DNA from: Rusavskia elegans
Taxonomy: Eukaryota; Ascomycota; Lecanoromycetes; Teloschistales; Teloschistaceae
NCBI GenBank assembly: GCA_011316305.1
Contig: SAUG01000012.1
Coordinates: forward strand, 62,001 to 126,000
Length of the DNA stretch: 64,000 nt
Direction: 5' to 3'
The position numbers were made by a program, and so were the translations under genes. Every line of letters begins with the position of its first letter. The first letter of the stretch is position 1. Shown in pieces: positions 11,957 through 23,426 of this stretch. Below the pieces are notes generated by a model. That model did no database searches, was not told the DNA's origin, and saw only the letters and a program-made list of their open reading frames with translations.

Positions 11957-13180
11957 CGTTCGCTCAATTGAAACTTGGATTGTAGGCCCAAAGAATAAGT
12001 CAACATGTACAATTCCAGGAAACAAAATCTAGCAGGCAATGATACAATAGATACATAATTGTCAATGGTGGTTGCAGCCAAAGTTGCTGCATTCCAGAGA
12101 AAATAAAGGAAAAGGATCGCCGAAAACGGAAATTCTGCAAACCGCGAATGACGACACAAAGGGAAGACCACAATCTACCACTTTGTTTGCAAGGCATGAG
12201 CGATGCCATGCAAGCACCGACTTTGCTTGACGACATGATAATACTTCTTAATTATGAGGTGGGAGGAGCCGTGTGGTGTCACGGAATATGTCGGATCAGT
12301 GGCGTGTCGCAATACCATCCGATTTTCTTGCATACGAACCAGTAAAGCAAGGCATATGAAAGAGAAAAGATGCAGAATACTATTCCACAATAACATCAAT
12401 CAATGGTGGATTATGATAAGTTTATATCAGAGCCAAATCTGTGTCAGACGTTTTGCCCAACGAGACTCAGCCACTGCAGCCATATATTGTTGCAGCATGT
12501 CGGAATGCTATGAAATTCGAGCAAGAAAATTATATGTAGCGAGCAAGTAGAAGAGTACGAAATTGCTTATCCTACGAATTCTGTTCGCAAGGTCTTACCC
12601 GAAAACCGGACTTACAAGGGGTGTGCAGTGGTCGATATGCCGACATAGGATCGCGTTGCAACGATAGAACTACTAATTGGATCCCTGGCCGCCGGTAAAT
12701 GACCTATATTGCAATTAATTAATATCACGACGAGAGAAAGCCGATTGACGCCTGTATCGGATGCCACAGCTACCGAGGGGGTGACACAAATATTTATCGA
12801 AATTTTAGCGTTGGACATTGGATCCATACTTGTTCTTCTTACAGTAGCAGAAGCACTTAGCTCGTGCTGTTTGAGCGAGGTCATACTGATTCAAGGGTTT
12901 CGATGCTGATGGAGTACAAACCAGAAAGCTCGACTCAGAAACTCGGTTCGGAAAATCGACAAAGGTGGAAAATCTAGGAAGGCTGAATTTAGGGACAAGT
13001 AACAATAATACAGACAACACGCCGTGAGGATACTCATGCAAAACCCAAACGACATCAAGACCCCTATCAACATAACGATAATATCAAGAAGATTAGAGGC
13101 ATAGAGCGTGATAAATCAAACAACATACCGCCACTTAACTCTCCAGGTACCTTCCAACGTCTCATCCTCCTCCCAAAACC
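11957..13180. other. intergenic spacer
   Basis: The 5' end holds the promoter of the minus-strand gene starting at 11956; the 3' end holds the terminator of the minus-strand gene ending at 13181. The middle is moderately AT-rich and shows no supported gene. Confidence 0.5.
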
Positions 13181-16058
13181 TCAAGCCGGAATATCCTTGC
13201 AATTCACGTCAAAAGTGCACGCGAACGAACTGATCGAGTTATTAGCATCGTCCTGCAGATCCGCATGTTCCCTGTTCGTGGCGGCGAAAATCGAGTTCTT
13301 GCAGCCAGGGTCTTTGTAGAACCTGCAGCAGCCCAGCGCCACATCATACCCGGTGATGGAGTTCTCAAAGGGATCCTCGAAATTGGAGCACCGGCCCGGT
13401 TCCAGTCGATCGGGGTGGTAGAAATCGTCGTTGTACGTCTGCACCGTCGATTCATCTCCGCCCTTGTTGTCCTCATTCGTAAACACGGTCAGCACGAGCG
13501 CTTTCTCCTCGGGCGTGAAACCGCCCGGAGGCACGTTGGTCCCCGTGTGGAAGGCCATGTCTCCAACGTATGAAACGGTGGCGAGGGCGAGACAATCCTT
13601 GAACGACTTATTGTCTTTGATCGCCTTCATCTTCTCGCCGAATTTCGCCGGTTTGTTCGGCACCTTGGTGTTCTTGCCGACTTGGTTGCTGATCTTGGCT
13701 GGGCTGCCCGTATCCTTCTTGGTGTTCTTGAAGGCCTTGCCCGTTTTAATTGCCTCGTTGGCCAGCTTTGAGGCCACGCTGCCGCCAGCTCGGACGGCTC
13801 CGCGACCGGCGCCGGTCACGCCTCTGATGATCGCGGGGATCAGCCAAAAGAAACGTTTGTGTAACCTGGACATCCCAGGCTTGAGACTGACAAGGAATGT
13901 AGGGGTAAACGTTGAGGATGGAACGAGACCAAGAGAGTTGTCGGATCGCCTGCTCGGTCGTACTGGTCGCACTGGAGCCTTGCTGGAGTCGATTCTGAAA
14001 GTGGGCGTGAAAGGATCGGCTCCGGCGAATCGCTTCCCAATTATCACCGCCGTCGCTTTTGCAACTTCTGGCTCTATGTTGGAGTTCCCAAGATCCGTTT
14101 CCTTGAACTCAACGTCCTTTGGCCACTCGTCGGCGACTACCGCGGCTTCGGCGTTGATCAGCGCAGCCCCTTCGTCCGAGGCAAAATCGACGCCCTCGAT
14201 ACCGCCGAGAGCCACGCCGACAAAGCCCAGGCAAAATCCGGCCCTCTTCATCCTCTTGTTCTTGTCATCAACTTCTTTATCCTTCTTTCTGTCATCTTCA
14301 GTCTTCGGCTCGCACTTATCACCACCAGTGGTAGGTTTCTTATCCTTGGGGCAGGCTTCACACTTGCTATCTGGTCCTGTTTTGGCTTCACCATTGGCGC
14401 ATTTGTTTTGATCACCGTTGTCTTTCTCGCATTTGTCTCGCTTTACGTTGGGTTTTTCCCCTTGTTTGCAGACTTCGCATCCATCTCCCGTGGCCTTCAG
14501 GGCTTGGCCGGTAGGACAATCAGCTTCGCACTCGTCCCCTTTCTGGTTTTTCTTCTGTCCTTCCGGGCACTTATCCTGACAGACTGGCGCATTCTTGATC
14601 ATCGCAACCAGCTGACCTGGGGGACACTTCGGTTTCTTGCTTTTGCTCTTGCACTCTGCATTGCTTTCCTCGCGAATTAGGATGCTACGCTTCTTGGGAA
14701 CCTTGTTGTGATACTCAATCACCTTGTTCTCGTATGTTTCCATCGTCTTACCGAGTCCGTCCCCAATAGCTTTCGTAAGCTCACGGAACTCGAAGATTGG
14801 GGCAGGCTTGTCGGATCCGAGAACGGTCTCCATTCTGTCGTTAAGACTCCCGATCTGGCTATGCCGCATCGACCTGTCCATGAGCTTGACGAGATCCATT
14901 TGATTGAGCTGCTCCCCCGTTTTTCTGTCGTAACCTTGGATGTAATTGAGAAACTTCTCTACCTGCAATGTCCCAGTTTTGAGGTCGTCTTCCATGCCGT
15001 TCCACTTTTCGTCAATATTCCTTCTTGACCCAGGAGTCCAACTGAATCTTTCTCCTGCCAAGTTGCCGTCCCGCCCCGACACCTGCTGGACAATGTCATA
15101 CAAGGAAGTCTTTCCATCGCATAATTGGGCCTCCAGCTTTTTCTCGACGAATTGTATGTACTGGGCAACAAAGTCCGTACGTGGCATGATAGAAAGTGAT
15201 CGCTTTGGGCCCTCCCTTGGATTGTTGGCTTTGGCGACAACACAGTACGAGGTTAAGAGAGAGAAGTAACCCAGAAACTCGTCCGTAATATCTTCCGACT
15301 TGATCTTCTCAAACGGCTTGAAATCGTCCTTCTTCAGTATTGTGATCTTGTCGTAATTTCTCCCCAACTTACTCGCAAGCGGATTATCCTTTTGGTCTTT
15401 CGTGTCTTTCAGGATCTCTAGGAGGCTTTCTAGTGGCATTGCTGTCGTCACTTGGGGGCTGAAGCGCATTCGTGCTGGGTCAGCTGGTTCCGGACTTGGC
15501 CATTGGATTGCCCAAGGGTTGAGATTTTCGAAGCCCTTGATGTCGACCTTGCATCCACGAGCCCTACATGGAGCCCAATCTTTCTAAAATGCAAAATTGA
15601 TAAGTATGAAGAGGCATTCGGAGGCCGTGAAAGAGGTGGGTGGATAAATTTCAACGTACGAAATATGTGAGAATTTCCTCCCCTATGGCTTTTGTCTCTT
15701 TTTTCCCAACCATGTTTCTGGTCCCATCTACAATAGCTTCCGTGAAAAGTGAGTCACCAGTGCCGCCAACTTCGGCGGTCAACATCCAATTAGTCTTAGG
15801 GGTACCGACGAAGTCTACAGGTAAGATCTCAGCGCCTTTGAGCTTCTCTCGAAGCTCGGGCGTCCAGTCTTTCCCACGAGTGTCGAGCTGAATTGCAACC
15901 ACTTCCAATTCAACTCCAAGCCCTGGGGCATTTCCAGGGGCTCGTGGAATGAGGTCGCTGCCTGTCAATGCTGGATTGAATGGACTTGTAGCAGCAAAGG
16001 ATGCTAAGAAGGCGGCAAGGACCCCAAGAAGACTCGGGTGTCTACTTCGGTGGTGCAT
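13181..16058 (-). CDS. large secreted cysteine-rich protein, unknown function
   Basis: Two exons, 16058-15660 and 15583-13181, joined by a GTACGT...TTTAG intron, give 933 residues. I do not recognise the family. An N-terminal signal peptide is followed by an N-terminal domain of about 150 residues and an all-helical-looking region. A central cysteine-rich block then carries repeated CPxGQ and GDxCExC motifs, like growth-factor-receptor-type or surface-protein cysteine repeats. Further on come two hydrophobic segments (CLGFVGVALGGIEG and FFWLIPAIIRGVTGAGRG), a Gly/Lys-rich stretch and a C-terminal domain with CCRFYKDPGC. Dibasic sites (RR, KR) between blocks could be processing points. It may be a cell-surface or secreted effector-like protein; this is inference. 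Confidence 0.8.
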
Positions 16059-17306
16059 GCTCGAGGCCGGAGATTGTACGGCTCAGGTGGAATGAAAAGA
16101 GATGATGGATATATGAAAAGGCAGAAAGTAGATCAAGGGAACAAGCTCAGTGTCTGTGTTAAGATAGAAAACGAGTGTGAGGCCCGTTGTAAGCGCTGAA
16201 GAAGTCTGGAAGTTGCAATGGTCAAAGACTGATGGCAACTCTATTTTATGTATAGGCTGCATCGGAGAAAGGTGCAACATCAATTGCTGCTCCGTAAGTC
16301 TCGCGTCAGCGATAGTATTGCACACCGTCCGGGCATCAGCTACCCACACCACCTCCCAATTAAGATTACTTGCCAAGAATGTGGTATGGGTAGGTTCTAG
16401 GTGCATGCCAGCAGCATCGTGCAAAGTCGTCCAAGTCATCCTATACAATCTTGATACAGTAAGCCTCGTAGGCAGAGGCCGGTAGATGCCTCAAAGAACT
16501 GGTCATTCAAACACGAGAAACTCGAATTTCCGTCATGCGCCCAGGCGGCAAATGGGGACTCCATCGAAGCCTTGTGCTCTGATGGTTTGAGAGCTAGAGG
16601 ACCAGAGTTTTCCGGAAACAGAGGATTGGAGGTATACATGCACTCCGTGCCTGAGCCTGAGCTCATCTTATCGAGATGTTCGATTTCTATTTCTATTATC
16701 GTTTAGTAGGTTTCAAGCCATGCAGCTCTTGGGGCGGGGACGCTGCTTCCGCGCTGCCAAGGTGCCTTCCATGTACATGCCCGGTGTTCTAGACACAAGG
16801 GATAATGTGCGATACTGCAGGGTCATGGAGAGCCAAGCAGGGGGTGGGTAATCTGGGTTGCCTGAACGCAGGTCAGGAGGTGGAAGCAGTGTAGGAGTTC
16901 GGAAACCCGGAGCCCCTGTCCGCATTCGGAAAGATCTGATGCCAAGGAATATAAGGCTGGATAAGCTGACTTCAAGTCCTGAAACGAGAGTCCCATTCTG
17001 ATTTACAGCAATCCATACTCCACTGTCGCAATCTCCGTCGGCATATCGTTCCACAAAGCTTCTTGGCTACCTTTACGCCCGTTACGTTGGCCATGCTGAA
17101 CTCCACCCTCGAGGCACAGCATGCGGCATTCAATCGCAATCTCAGCTGCATCTCCACCAGGCACCTGAGAAACAACGATGATTCTCACATAAGTGCTCCG
17201 AGTCATTAGAAGCATGGGGGTCCACTTATTCAAGACCAACTATTATATGAACCAAACATAGATCCTATCAACCACTTAAAATGTATCGCCATCAAGAATA
17301 ACAGCA
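16059..17306. other. intergenic spacer between divergent genes
   Basis: This separates the minus-strand secreted protein from the plus-strand F-box gene. Overlapping minus-strand frames at 16083-17239 lack conserved features and look fortuitous. No RNA gene or repeat was seen. Confidence 0.5.
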
Positions 17307-18041
17307 ATGGCCTCCTTCGCAAACCTCCCACCCGAGCTGCTCTGCCGCGTCTTCGAATCCGCCTCCGATTTCTTAACCATCATCGCCCTCTCCCTCACAT
17401 CCCGCCTCTTTCACACAATCTGGCTTACTCACTCCCACCGTATCGCCGCCATCGTCACCCCCCGCGTGATCTCCAATCTTACATCCGCCGAATCCCTCGC
17501 CACCGCCCAGGAAGAAACCGAGCCACAGCCTCCACCCTCCCTGCAACAACAAGACCAACACGTGCAAGTCGTCTCCCGCCTGCGCCGCCTTCTCCACAAC
17601 GCTCGCCTCACTTCCCTCGTCTGCGACAGCTGGGTCGGTGTCTGCGCCATCCACCTTTATCCCCTCCGCGACCTCAAAGAGCCGCACATGAGTCCTTCGG
17701 AGCGGCTCCGCTTTCAACGGGCCTTCTATCGCCTCTGGACTCTCGGCGTTATGCCCCCGCCCAACAGATCCCCGTCCCTGGACGGGTGCACCCCGCGCGA
17801 GCTGTGCCAGCTAGGCGAAATGGCGGAGTGGGTCAAGTACTACAACGACAATGATTTGGTGGCTTTGGGGCTGGATTTTCGGGATCAGATGTGGAGGGAC
17901 CTATGTGAGGAGGTGGAAGGGAGATGGGTGCGATGGATGAGGGAGGGACCAGGGATGACGGCGCCGGACTTCACGCCGTTTGCCTTCTTTGCGTTTTTTG
18001 ACCATACCAGAGAGTTCTTGGAGCTAGTGCCAGATTCCTGA
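17307..18041 (+). CDS. F-box domain protein
   Basis: A single exon of 244 residues. The N-terminus (NLPPELLCRVFESASDF...LSLTSRLFHTIW) is a clear F-box, which links substrate proteins to SKP1-cullin ubiquitin ligases. After a Gln/Pro-rich linker, the rest (RAFYRLWTLGV and a Trp-rich C-terminal half) resembles the short, variable fungal F-box proteins that have no recognisable substrate repeat. Codon third positions are strongly C-rich in the first half. The substrate cannot be inferred. Confidence 0.85.
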   Translation: MASFANLPPELLCRVFESASDFLTIIALSLTSRLFHTIWLTHSHRIAAIVTPRVISNLTSAESLATAQEETEPQPPPSLQQQDQHVQVVSRLRRLLHNARLTSLVCDSWVGVCAIHLYPLRDLKEPHMSPSERLRFQRAFYRLWTLGVMPPPNRSPSLDGCTPRELCQLGEMAEWVKYYNDNDLVALGLDFRDQMWRDLCEEVEGRWVRWMREGPGMTAPDFTPFAFFAFFDHTREFLELVPDS

Positions 18042-18651
18042 GGTAGCGGAGAGTAAGGGGAGACTTCGAGAAAGGCGAGGTCCTGCTTTCGCTAAGTGCC
18101 TATTCGGTTGGTGAATAGAGTGCCATTTGCTCGAGACACAACGGCTATCATGCAATACTTGGAGGCTTTGTCGAGACTGCGTCAAAGGGAAATAGTGCCG
18201 GCCTACCATAGTCAATCAGATGGCGGCTTGATCACCATTATTGCCGAGGTTATGTTCGCAGACCGATATGGAGCAGGAATCTCAATCGACAGCATCGCCG
18301 AAATCGGGTATATATGGGTGGAACGATCGTTCAACGAAGGACTAGGTGCCGTATTCCGAGTGCGAAAGTAAGGTGGATTGAATTTGTCGAATGGTTCGTA
18401 TCATACGAGCTTCATCGTTCGACCCAAAACCCATAACTCTTCAAAGTCTATATAGTATGGAGGATCACTAGTCGGTTTGGATATAGGGAGGGAAAGCAGC
18501 AGTGGTATTCACCAAACCATTGTACGGCCAAAGACAAATCTCGGATTACTGAACGACCGTTCGAGACGAGCTATGCAATCGGACTTTTGCACTCGGATCT
18601 TGCATGTTGGATCAATGTTATTTAGGCGAATGCAATAGGTCGTCCTTGACG
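18042..18651. other. intergenic spacer
   Basis: This lies between the F-box gene and a convergent gene. A 91-codon plus-strand frame at 18096-18371 has no recognisable features and is not called. Confidence 0.5.
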
Positions 18652-19715
18652 TTACAACAAAGCCTTGTTCTTAGAACAAGCCGGATCGGGGCATCGAATC
18701 ACTTCTTCATCCGAGTCCTGATCAAATGGTCCGGTATTAATCCTGTTTGCGTTACAAATCAGCACCAATAAATACATCATAGCCTCCCTCCCGTTTTCCT
18801 CTTCCTCTTCTAAAGTAAAAAAAAGGGGGGAACAACTCACCAGATATCCGGCGCAAAAGCCTCCCACTTCGTCCAAACCTCCGTAATAATCTTCCTCCCC
18901 ACCTCCAGCGAATGATCATTCAACAAATATACAGTACCCCTCACATTATCCGTCCCCATCAGCGCATCCCAAAAACCCGGGATCTTAACCTCCGTCCATC
19001 GAACCCATGCCCTATCCTCCGGCCGATCGCCTCCGACCACCAGCCCAATATTCGCGTACATTAACCTAAGAATCTCCTGCGTCCGCCCATTCACCACGGT
19101 ACTCTGAATGACCGTTTGCAGATTCGAGAGAGGCCCGCCCTTAATACGTCCCATATGGCCATACATCGCCTCCGCATCGGCCCACTTGGCGGCTTTAAGC
19201 CAGGTATGGTACATAAGCTCCGACCAATTGAGCGCCCTGATTTTATCGCTGTCTCGAAAGTTGATTTCGGCGATGATGACGCCGTTGCGCGTGTTGAAGT
19301 AATTATGATAGGGTCTATCTTCCCATTTTTCTCGCCGCTTCGTGTCAGATGTTATCCACAAATCCATGGAGTCGGGGTCAATACCCTCAGCCTCAAGCTC
19401 ATCCGCTAGATCACTTTCCGGCCGTTCCGTGAATTGATATTTGGCTTCGTAGAATTCTTGGAATAATGCGAAGCCGTCGGTTCGGTCTTTTGCGTTGGGG
19501 TCCAGGAGTGTGGTGCCCAATTTGTTCCAATATTCATTGCCGCGCTCGGTACAGATTTGATAGTCGTTTGGTACTTGGATAGAGTCTTCAAATTCTAGTA
19601 GATTACCTTCTGAGGGTGCGGTTGACGGTAGAGGTAAAGGCGATACAACGGGGGTTGCTTTGATCAGTAATAGGTTATTGAGAAGCAAGGGAAGTACCGA
19701 TAACGATAGCATCAT
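18652..19715 (-). CDS. secreted protein of unknown function
   Basis: Two exons, 19715-18841 and 18742-18652, joined by GTGAGT...ACAG, give 321 residues. The join converts a stop just after PDIW into an acidic tail that carries a CPDPAC cysteine pair and ends KNKALL. An N-terminal signal peptide (about 20 residues, ending near ATP) is followed by a roughly 300-residue domain rich in Trp and Tyr, with motifs such as YHNYFNTRNGVIIAEINF and KIPGFWDALMGTDN. I do not recognise the family; it is probably an extracellular protein of restricted distribution. The second exon rests on splice-site and frame logic only. Confidence 0.75.
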
Positions 19716-21040
19716 AACACTTTTGCTTTCAATCTAGAGATTTGTATTCTGCAGGGAAGGTAAAACAATAATATAGTGATTATAATACAGACATAAAACA
19801 TGATATCTTGAGAAGTTTTACCGAGGCAGGGCAAACTAAGAGAAGTCGGGAGATACGGAAATCATATTGTTTTACCTTAATAAGTGTTACCTTCCAGACG
19901 GCTTCGAAACAAAGATCCACGTATACTACGGAGCCAGCCGAAAATATCAACCACTCATGCGCGGGGAATGTGCCAAAAGTTAACAAGCCGTGTCGCGTAT
20001 ATACGGAAACGTATAAAGAAGTTACAGATCTATTTTCTGATACAGGCGTGGCGGCACAATCAAGCGCAAGGCATACGACTGACAGTTAGTAATCAGACAA
20101 CCGGTACTCAACTTCCTTGTTCTTGTATGACTTTATAGTTGTCAGACCGTGAGCTGTAGAGTGCACATGGTGTATTGCTGATGATCAGAAATCTATAGAG
20201 AAGCTAAATTACAAGATCGGAGTGCCAAGCTCAGGGGGCACTAACCCGATTGGGTTCTACACGTGACTTGGGACGCATTAGTGCTACTAAGTCTATCCCT
20301 AATATCCTGCCTAAACTTACGGAATTCGAATATTAGAGCAGGTATATCGAAACTAAAGACGGGTTCTATTCCGTTATTCGGGCTCCCAATCTGGTTATAC
20401 AATATCAATCTGCAATACTGTACCTATCAAAAGTGGCTGGCCGCTGCTGAGCTTAATAGGTATTTTACTGTTCAATGAACGGAAAATTTATTCGTGTGAT
20501 GCCAATTTGGAAGGAATGCTGACTGAAATATATGGCGGGTGGTGTTTGCATATGAAGTGGACGATATTGCTGTAAATTTAAGTGAGTAATATGGTCAATA
20601 CTTTCTTATCGTTTGGTATGGTATGATATTTGAGCTGAGAGGAAAAAGGGCTGTGTGGGTGAGATTCTAGAAGACAATAACAGTACTAAGAATCAGGTGG
20701 CTATGTCGGTAGCACATACTTTGCTGAGATATAGAGTGAGCTGAACATATATACCACTATAATGGAAAGGTAAGAGTAAGGATTCGAAGGCTGCTGCTAC
20801 CAATCCTGCCACGTGTCCGTACGATGGAAGTTTTCGCTCAAGGATCTTGCGAGTACAGCGCGAGTAATGTAAGTAATGTTGTGATCTGTCAATTGCTCCC
20901 TATCGGCAGCTTTCTACATTGACACAGTCTTTTACAAAGGCGTGATCAGCGGAAAAGCGATGTTGAGCAGATCGTCTCGAATAGATGCCCCCCTCCCGCC
21001 AAGCAGCACTATTCAAATGCTTGCTATAATATCTTACTCG
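19716..21040. other. gene-free, AT-richer spacer
   Basis: About 1.3 kb with no supported gene, between two minus-strand genes. Base composition is more AT-rich than the flanking genes, and reading frames are short. No terminal repeats were found. Confidence 0.5.
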
Positions 21041-22318
21041 TCAGTCCCATTCCCCCTTCAGCAACGCACCTCGCTTAATCGGCTCCACAGGACCATATGT
21101 CACCCTGGTAGGAATCTCATTCTGATTCCAGTATACCATCCCATACCTCAACCAATGAGCATACGTCCCCGGTACACAATCCGCCCCCTGATGTTTCCTC
21201 CACAACGACCCCAATGTTTCTCCAAAAACTCTTAAGATCATCCCATGTGCAAGCTTGAAGCCAAAACTTTTCTGCAGGCACGCTTCGACAATCTCTCTCG
21301 CCTGTCGCTGCTCGTCACTCTCCGTCTCGCCATCTTTTGGCAGCGGGAGAGAAAGCAGCTCGAACGCCTTTCGACCATCCCAGGCCGTGATTTCATTGAT
21401 GAGTTGCGCACCGGTCATGAATTCGATGGCATATACATGTTCGGACACATATTTGGGGCCATCCCAGCCGTCTTCTTCATCGACGAGTCCCATGACCATG
21501 GTCATGACCTGTCCCTGAATGATGTAGTCCGTCAACATTCTACACACCTCCTCAGGCCCAATGATACGATCAGCCTCCTTGATCGTAAAGGAACCTTTCA
21601 TAAGCGGGACTCCCTTCAAAAGCGGACTCCTGTGCATTCCCTCGGTGCCGACTTTGCCACCATCAGCGTCCCACAATTCAAGCAATAGCTTATGACAACG
21701 GTAGAAAAGCGGATTGTCACGACGAGATGCAAGGAAATAATTCGTCAGACTGCGTTCGGCGATACTCCCCACGTCATACGAGACCACCTCGAACCCGGAG
21801 TCAGGGTTTCCTAACGTATGATTCCATAATCTATCGAGATCGCCAATCTGCATCAGACCCACATCCGCATACACGCCACCGTATCGGAGCAAGAGTGGCC
21901 ATCGGACCAGATCGGATGTGTGCTGAGGCGCATAGTTGCCACCGATGGTACCATCGATAAAGGCACGAGGGAAGGTCTTGGGGTCGGTGATGTCCAGGAA
22001 ATTTGCAATGTTGAGTGGAGACGCGGGTTGCCGGTCAAGAACACGGATTACCCAGCCGTATTTGGAGAAGCGGCGGTGCCATGCGCGGATGTTGCGCTGT
22101 GTGTAACCGTGCATTGATTCGAAGCCAGAGTGCCAGAAGAACCAGATATTTTTCTCGTTGGAGACGGGGGGAGGATGTAGTAGGTCATGGTCGATTTCGG
22201 AGTCTGGGCGTAGATCGAGAAGGTGATGTGGAATGGCATGAAGGCCTTGGGGCCTTGGATAGTCCTGGTGACCCATGGGAGATAGCACGTCCTTCGTTCT
22301 TGTTTGTAGAGAAGTCAA
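21041..22318 (-). CDS. DXD-type glycosyltransferase (capsule polysaccharide synthesis-like)
   Basis: A single exon of 425 residues. It matches the sugar-transferase family with a DXD motif: an N-terminal KNIWFFWHSGF block, then the DLVRWPLLLRYGGVYADVGL region whose D-x-D-like aspartates bind metal and sugar nucleotide (about residues 137-154). In fungi such proteins are often labelled capsule polysaccharide biosynthesis proteins or grouped with GT32. No signal peptide or membrane segment is obvious at the N-terminus, unlike Golgi Och1-type enzymes, so location is uncertain. Donor and acceptor are unknown. Confidence 0.82.
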   Translation of the reverse strand: MTSLQTRTKDVLSPMGHQDYPRPQGLHAIPHHLLDLRPDSEIDHDLLHPPPVSNEKNIWFFWHSGFESMHGYTQRNIRAWHRRFSKYGWVIRVLDRQPASPLNIANFLDITDPKTFPRAFIDGTIGGNYAPQHTSDLVRWPLLLRYGGVYADVGLMQIGDLDRLWNHTLGNPDSGFEVVSYDVGSIAERSLTNYFLASRRDNPLFYRCHKLLLELWDADGGKVGTEGMHRSPLLKGVPLMKGSFTIKEADRIIGPEEVCRMLTDYIIQGQVMTMVMGLVDEEDGWDGPKYVSEHVYAIEFMTGAQLINEITAWDGRKAFELLSLPLPKDGETESDEQRQAREIVEACLQKSFGFKLAHGMILRVFGETLGSLWRKHQGADCVPGTYAHWLRYGMVYWNQNEIPTRVTYGPVEPIKRGALLKGEWD

Positions 22319-23426
22319 GGTGAGGGTATGTCACGTAATCACAGCCGGGGCGCAAACGTCAGCACTGGGTAACTCTATAAGGGCAAAGCTAAGGAAAGTC
22401 TAGCATCTCTGGTGATATAGAAATCCAGAGTGATCGGATATCGACCAGAAATGCCAAAGCAATTACGGGTACGAAAGTCTATCTGCACGGTCAGAAGTCG
22501 AATGCCAAGACCGCCACTCATCCCTTCCGCTGCTAAATGAGGGTTTAGCGGAATATTCCGCCTGAAACGTCCCTGAATCTGAACTCTCGATACCGTAACG
22601 TATTTGCGCTAAGGTATATCCGTTAACCCCTGAGGTCTATAGTTCTGCGACAGCACTATCTACCTTATACCGACGACCAGTAGTAACGTTCAAGCCCCCT
22701 ACCATCGCTCTGTCCACGAAATCAACTCTACAATCAACACAGAAGTCCCCACCTCTCAAGCTCGACAACCCGCTACTAAATCCCCACAGGCTGCTCAAAC
22801 CCACGCCCGTGCCCCAGCGAAATCGACATTCCTATCACCAACGCGTGAAATGCCAATCCAGAACGAAACCCAGCCTAACCGCACTAATCAGTCGCAGACA
22901 CGCTTGTCGAAGAAAATTCGGAAATAATCGATGTCACTAGTATATATATTATCTTAGATATAGGAACTTGTAAGTCACTCCACCATACCGGGTGCAAGAA
23001 TACAGGAAAACTGAAAGACGCGCTATTGATATCCGGATCTTCCTTGCAAACATGCAACGTCGTGCAAGAGACCGAACCCCAGCTTTGTGCTGAGAGGCCC
23101 GGGCCTTGCGGAGTTGAAAGTGAAGATACACCAATTTCCGGGCCAAACTTCGACACCTAAGAGCAAGAAGGCAGTTAAGAAGCAGACATATATACCCAGA
23201 TGTTTCGAAGTGGGATTCCTATCTTCTGCGCATGGACGATATTCCCACCAACGCAGTAAGCTGACAGGGGAAATTTCCTCACCATAACCCCCGTCGAAGA
23301 AATGCACGATCTCGCATTCCTATGATCCCCCTTCAATAGAAATAACAAGCGGATTCTTTCAACAGCACACCCACCACACCCACCCACATCTCCCATCACC
23401 ACACCTCACCCCCCAAACTCACTCAC
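22319..23426. other. intergenic spacer
   Basis: About 1.1 kb between two minus-strand genes. No supported gene, RNA or repeat was seen. The part near 23340-23420 is rich in CCACC runs. Confidence 0.5.

Noticed and set aside
16083..17239. Minus-strand frames between the secreted protein and F-box genes
   Set aside because: No domain, no signal peptide and no consistent splicing.
18096..18371. 91-codon frame downstream of the F-box gene
   Set aside because: No homology recognised, no splice link to the F-box gene, and it is antisense to other chance frames.
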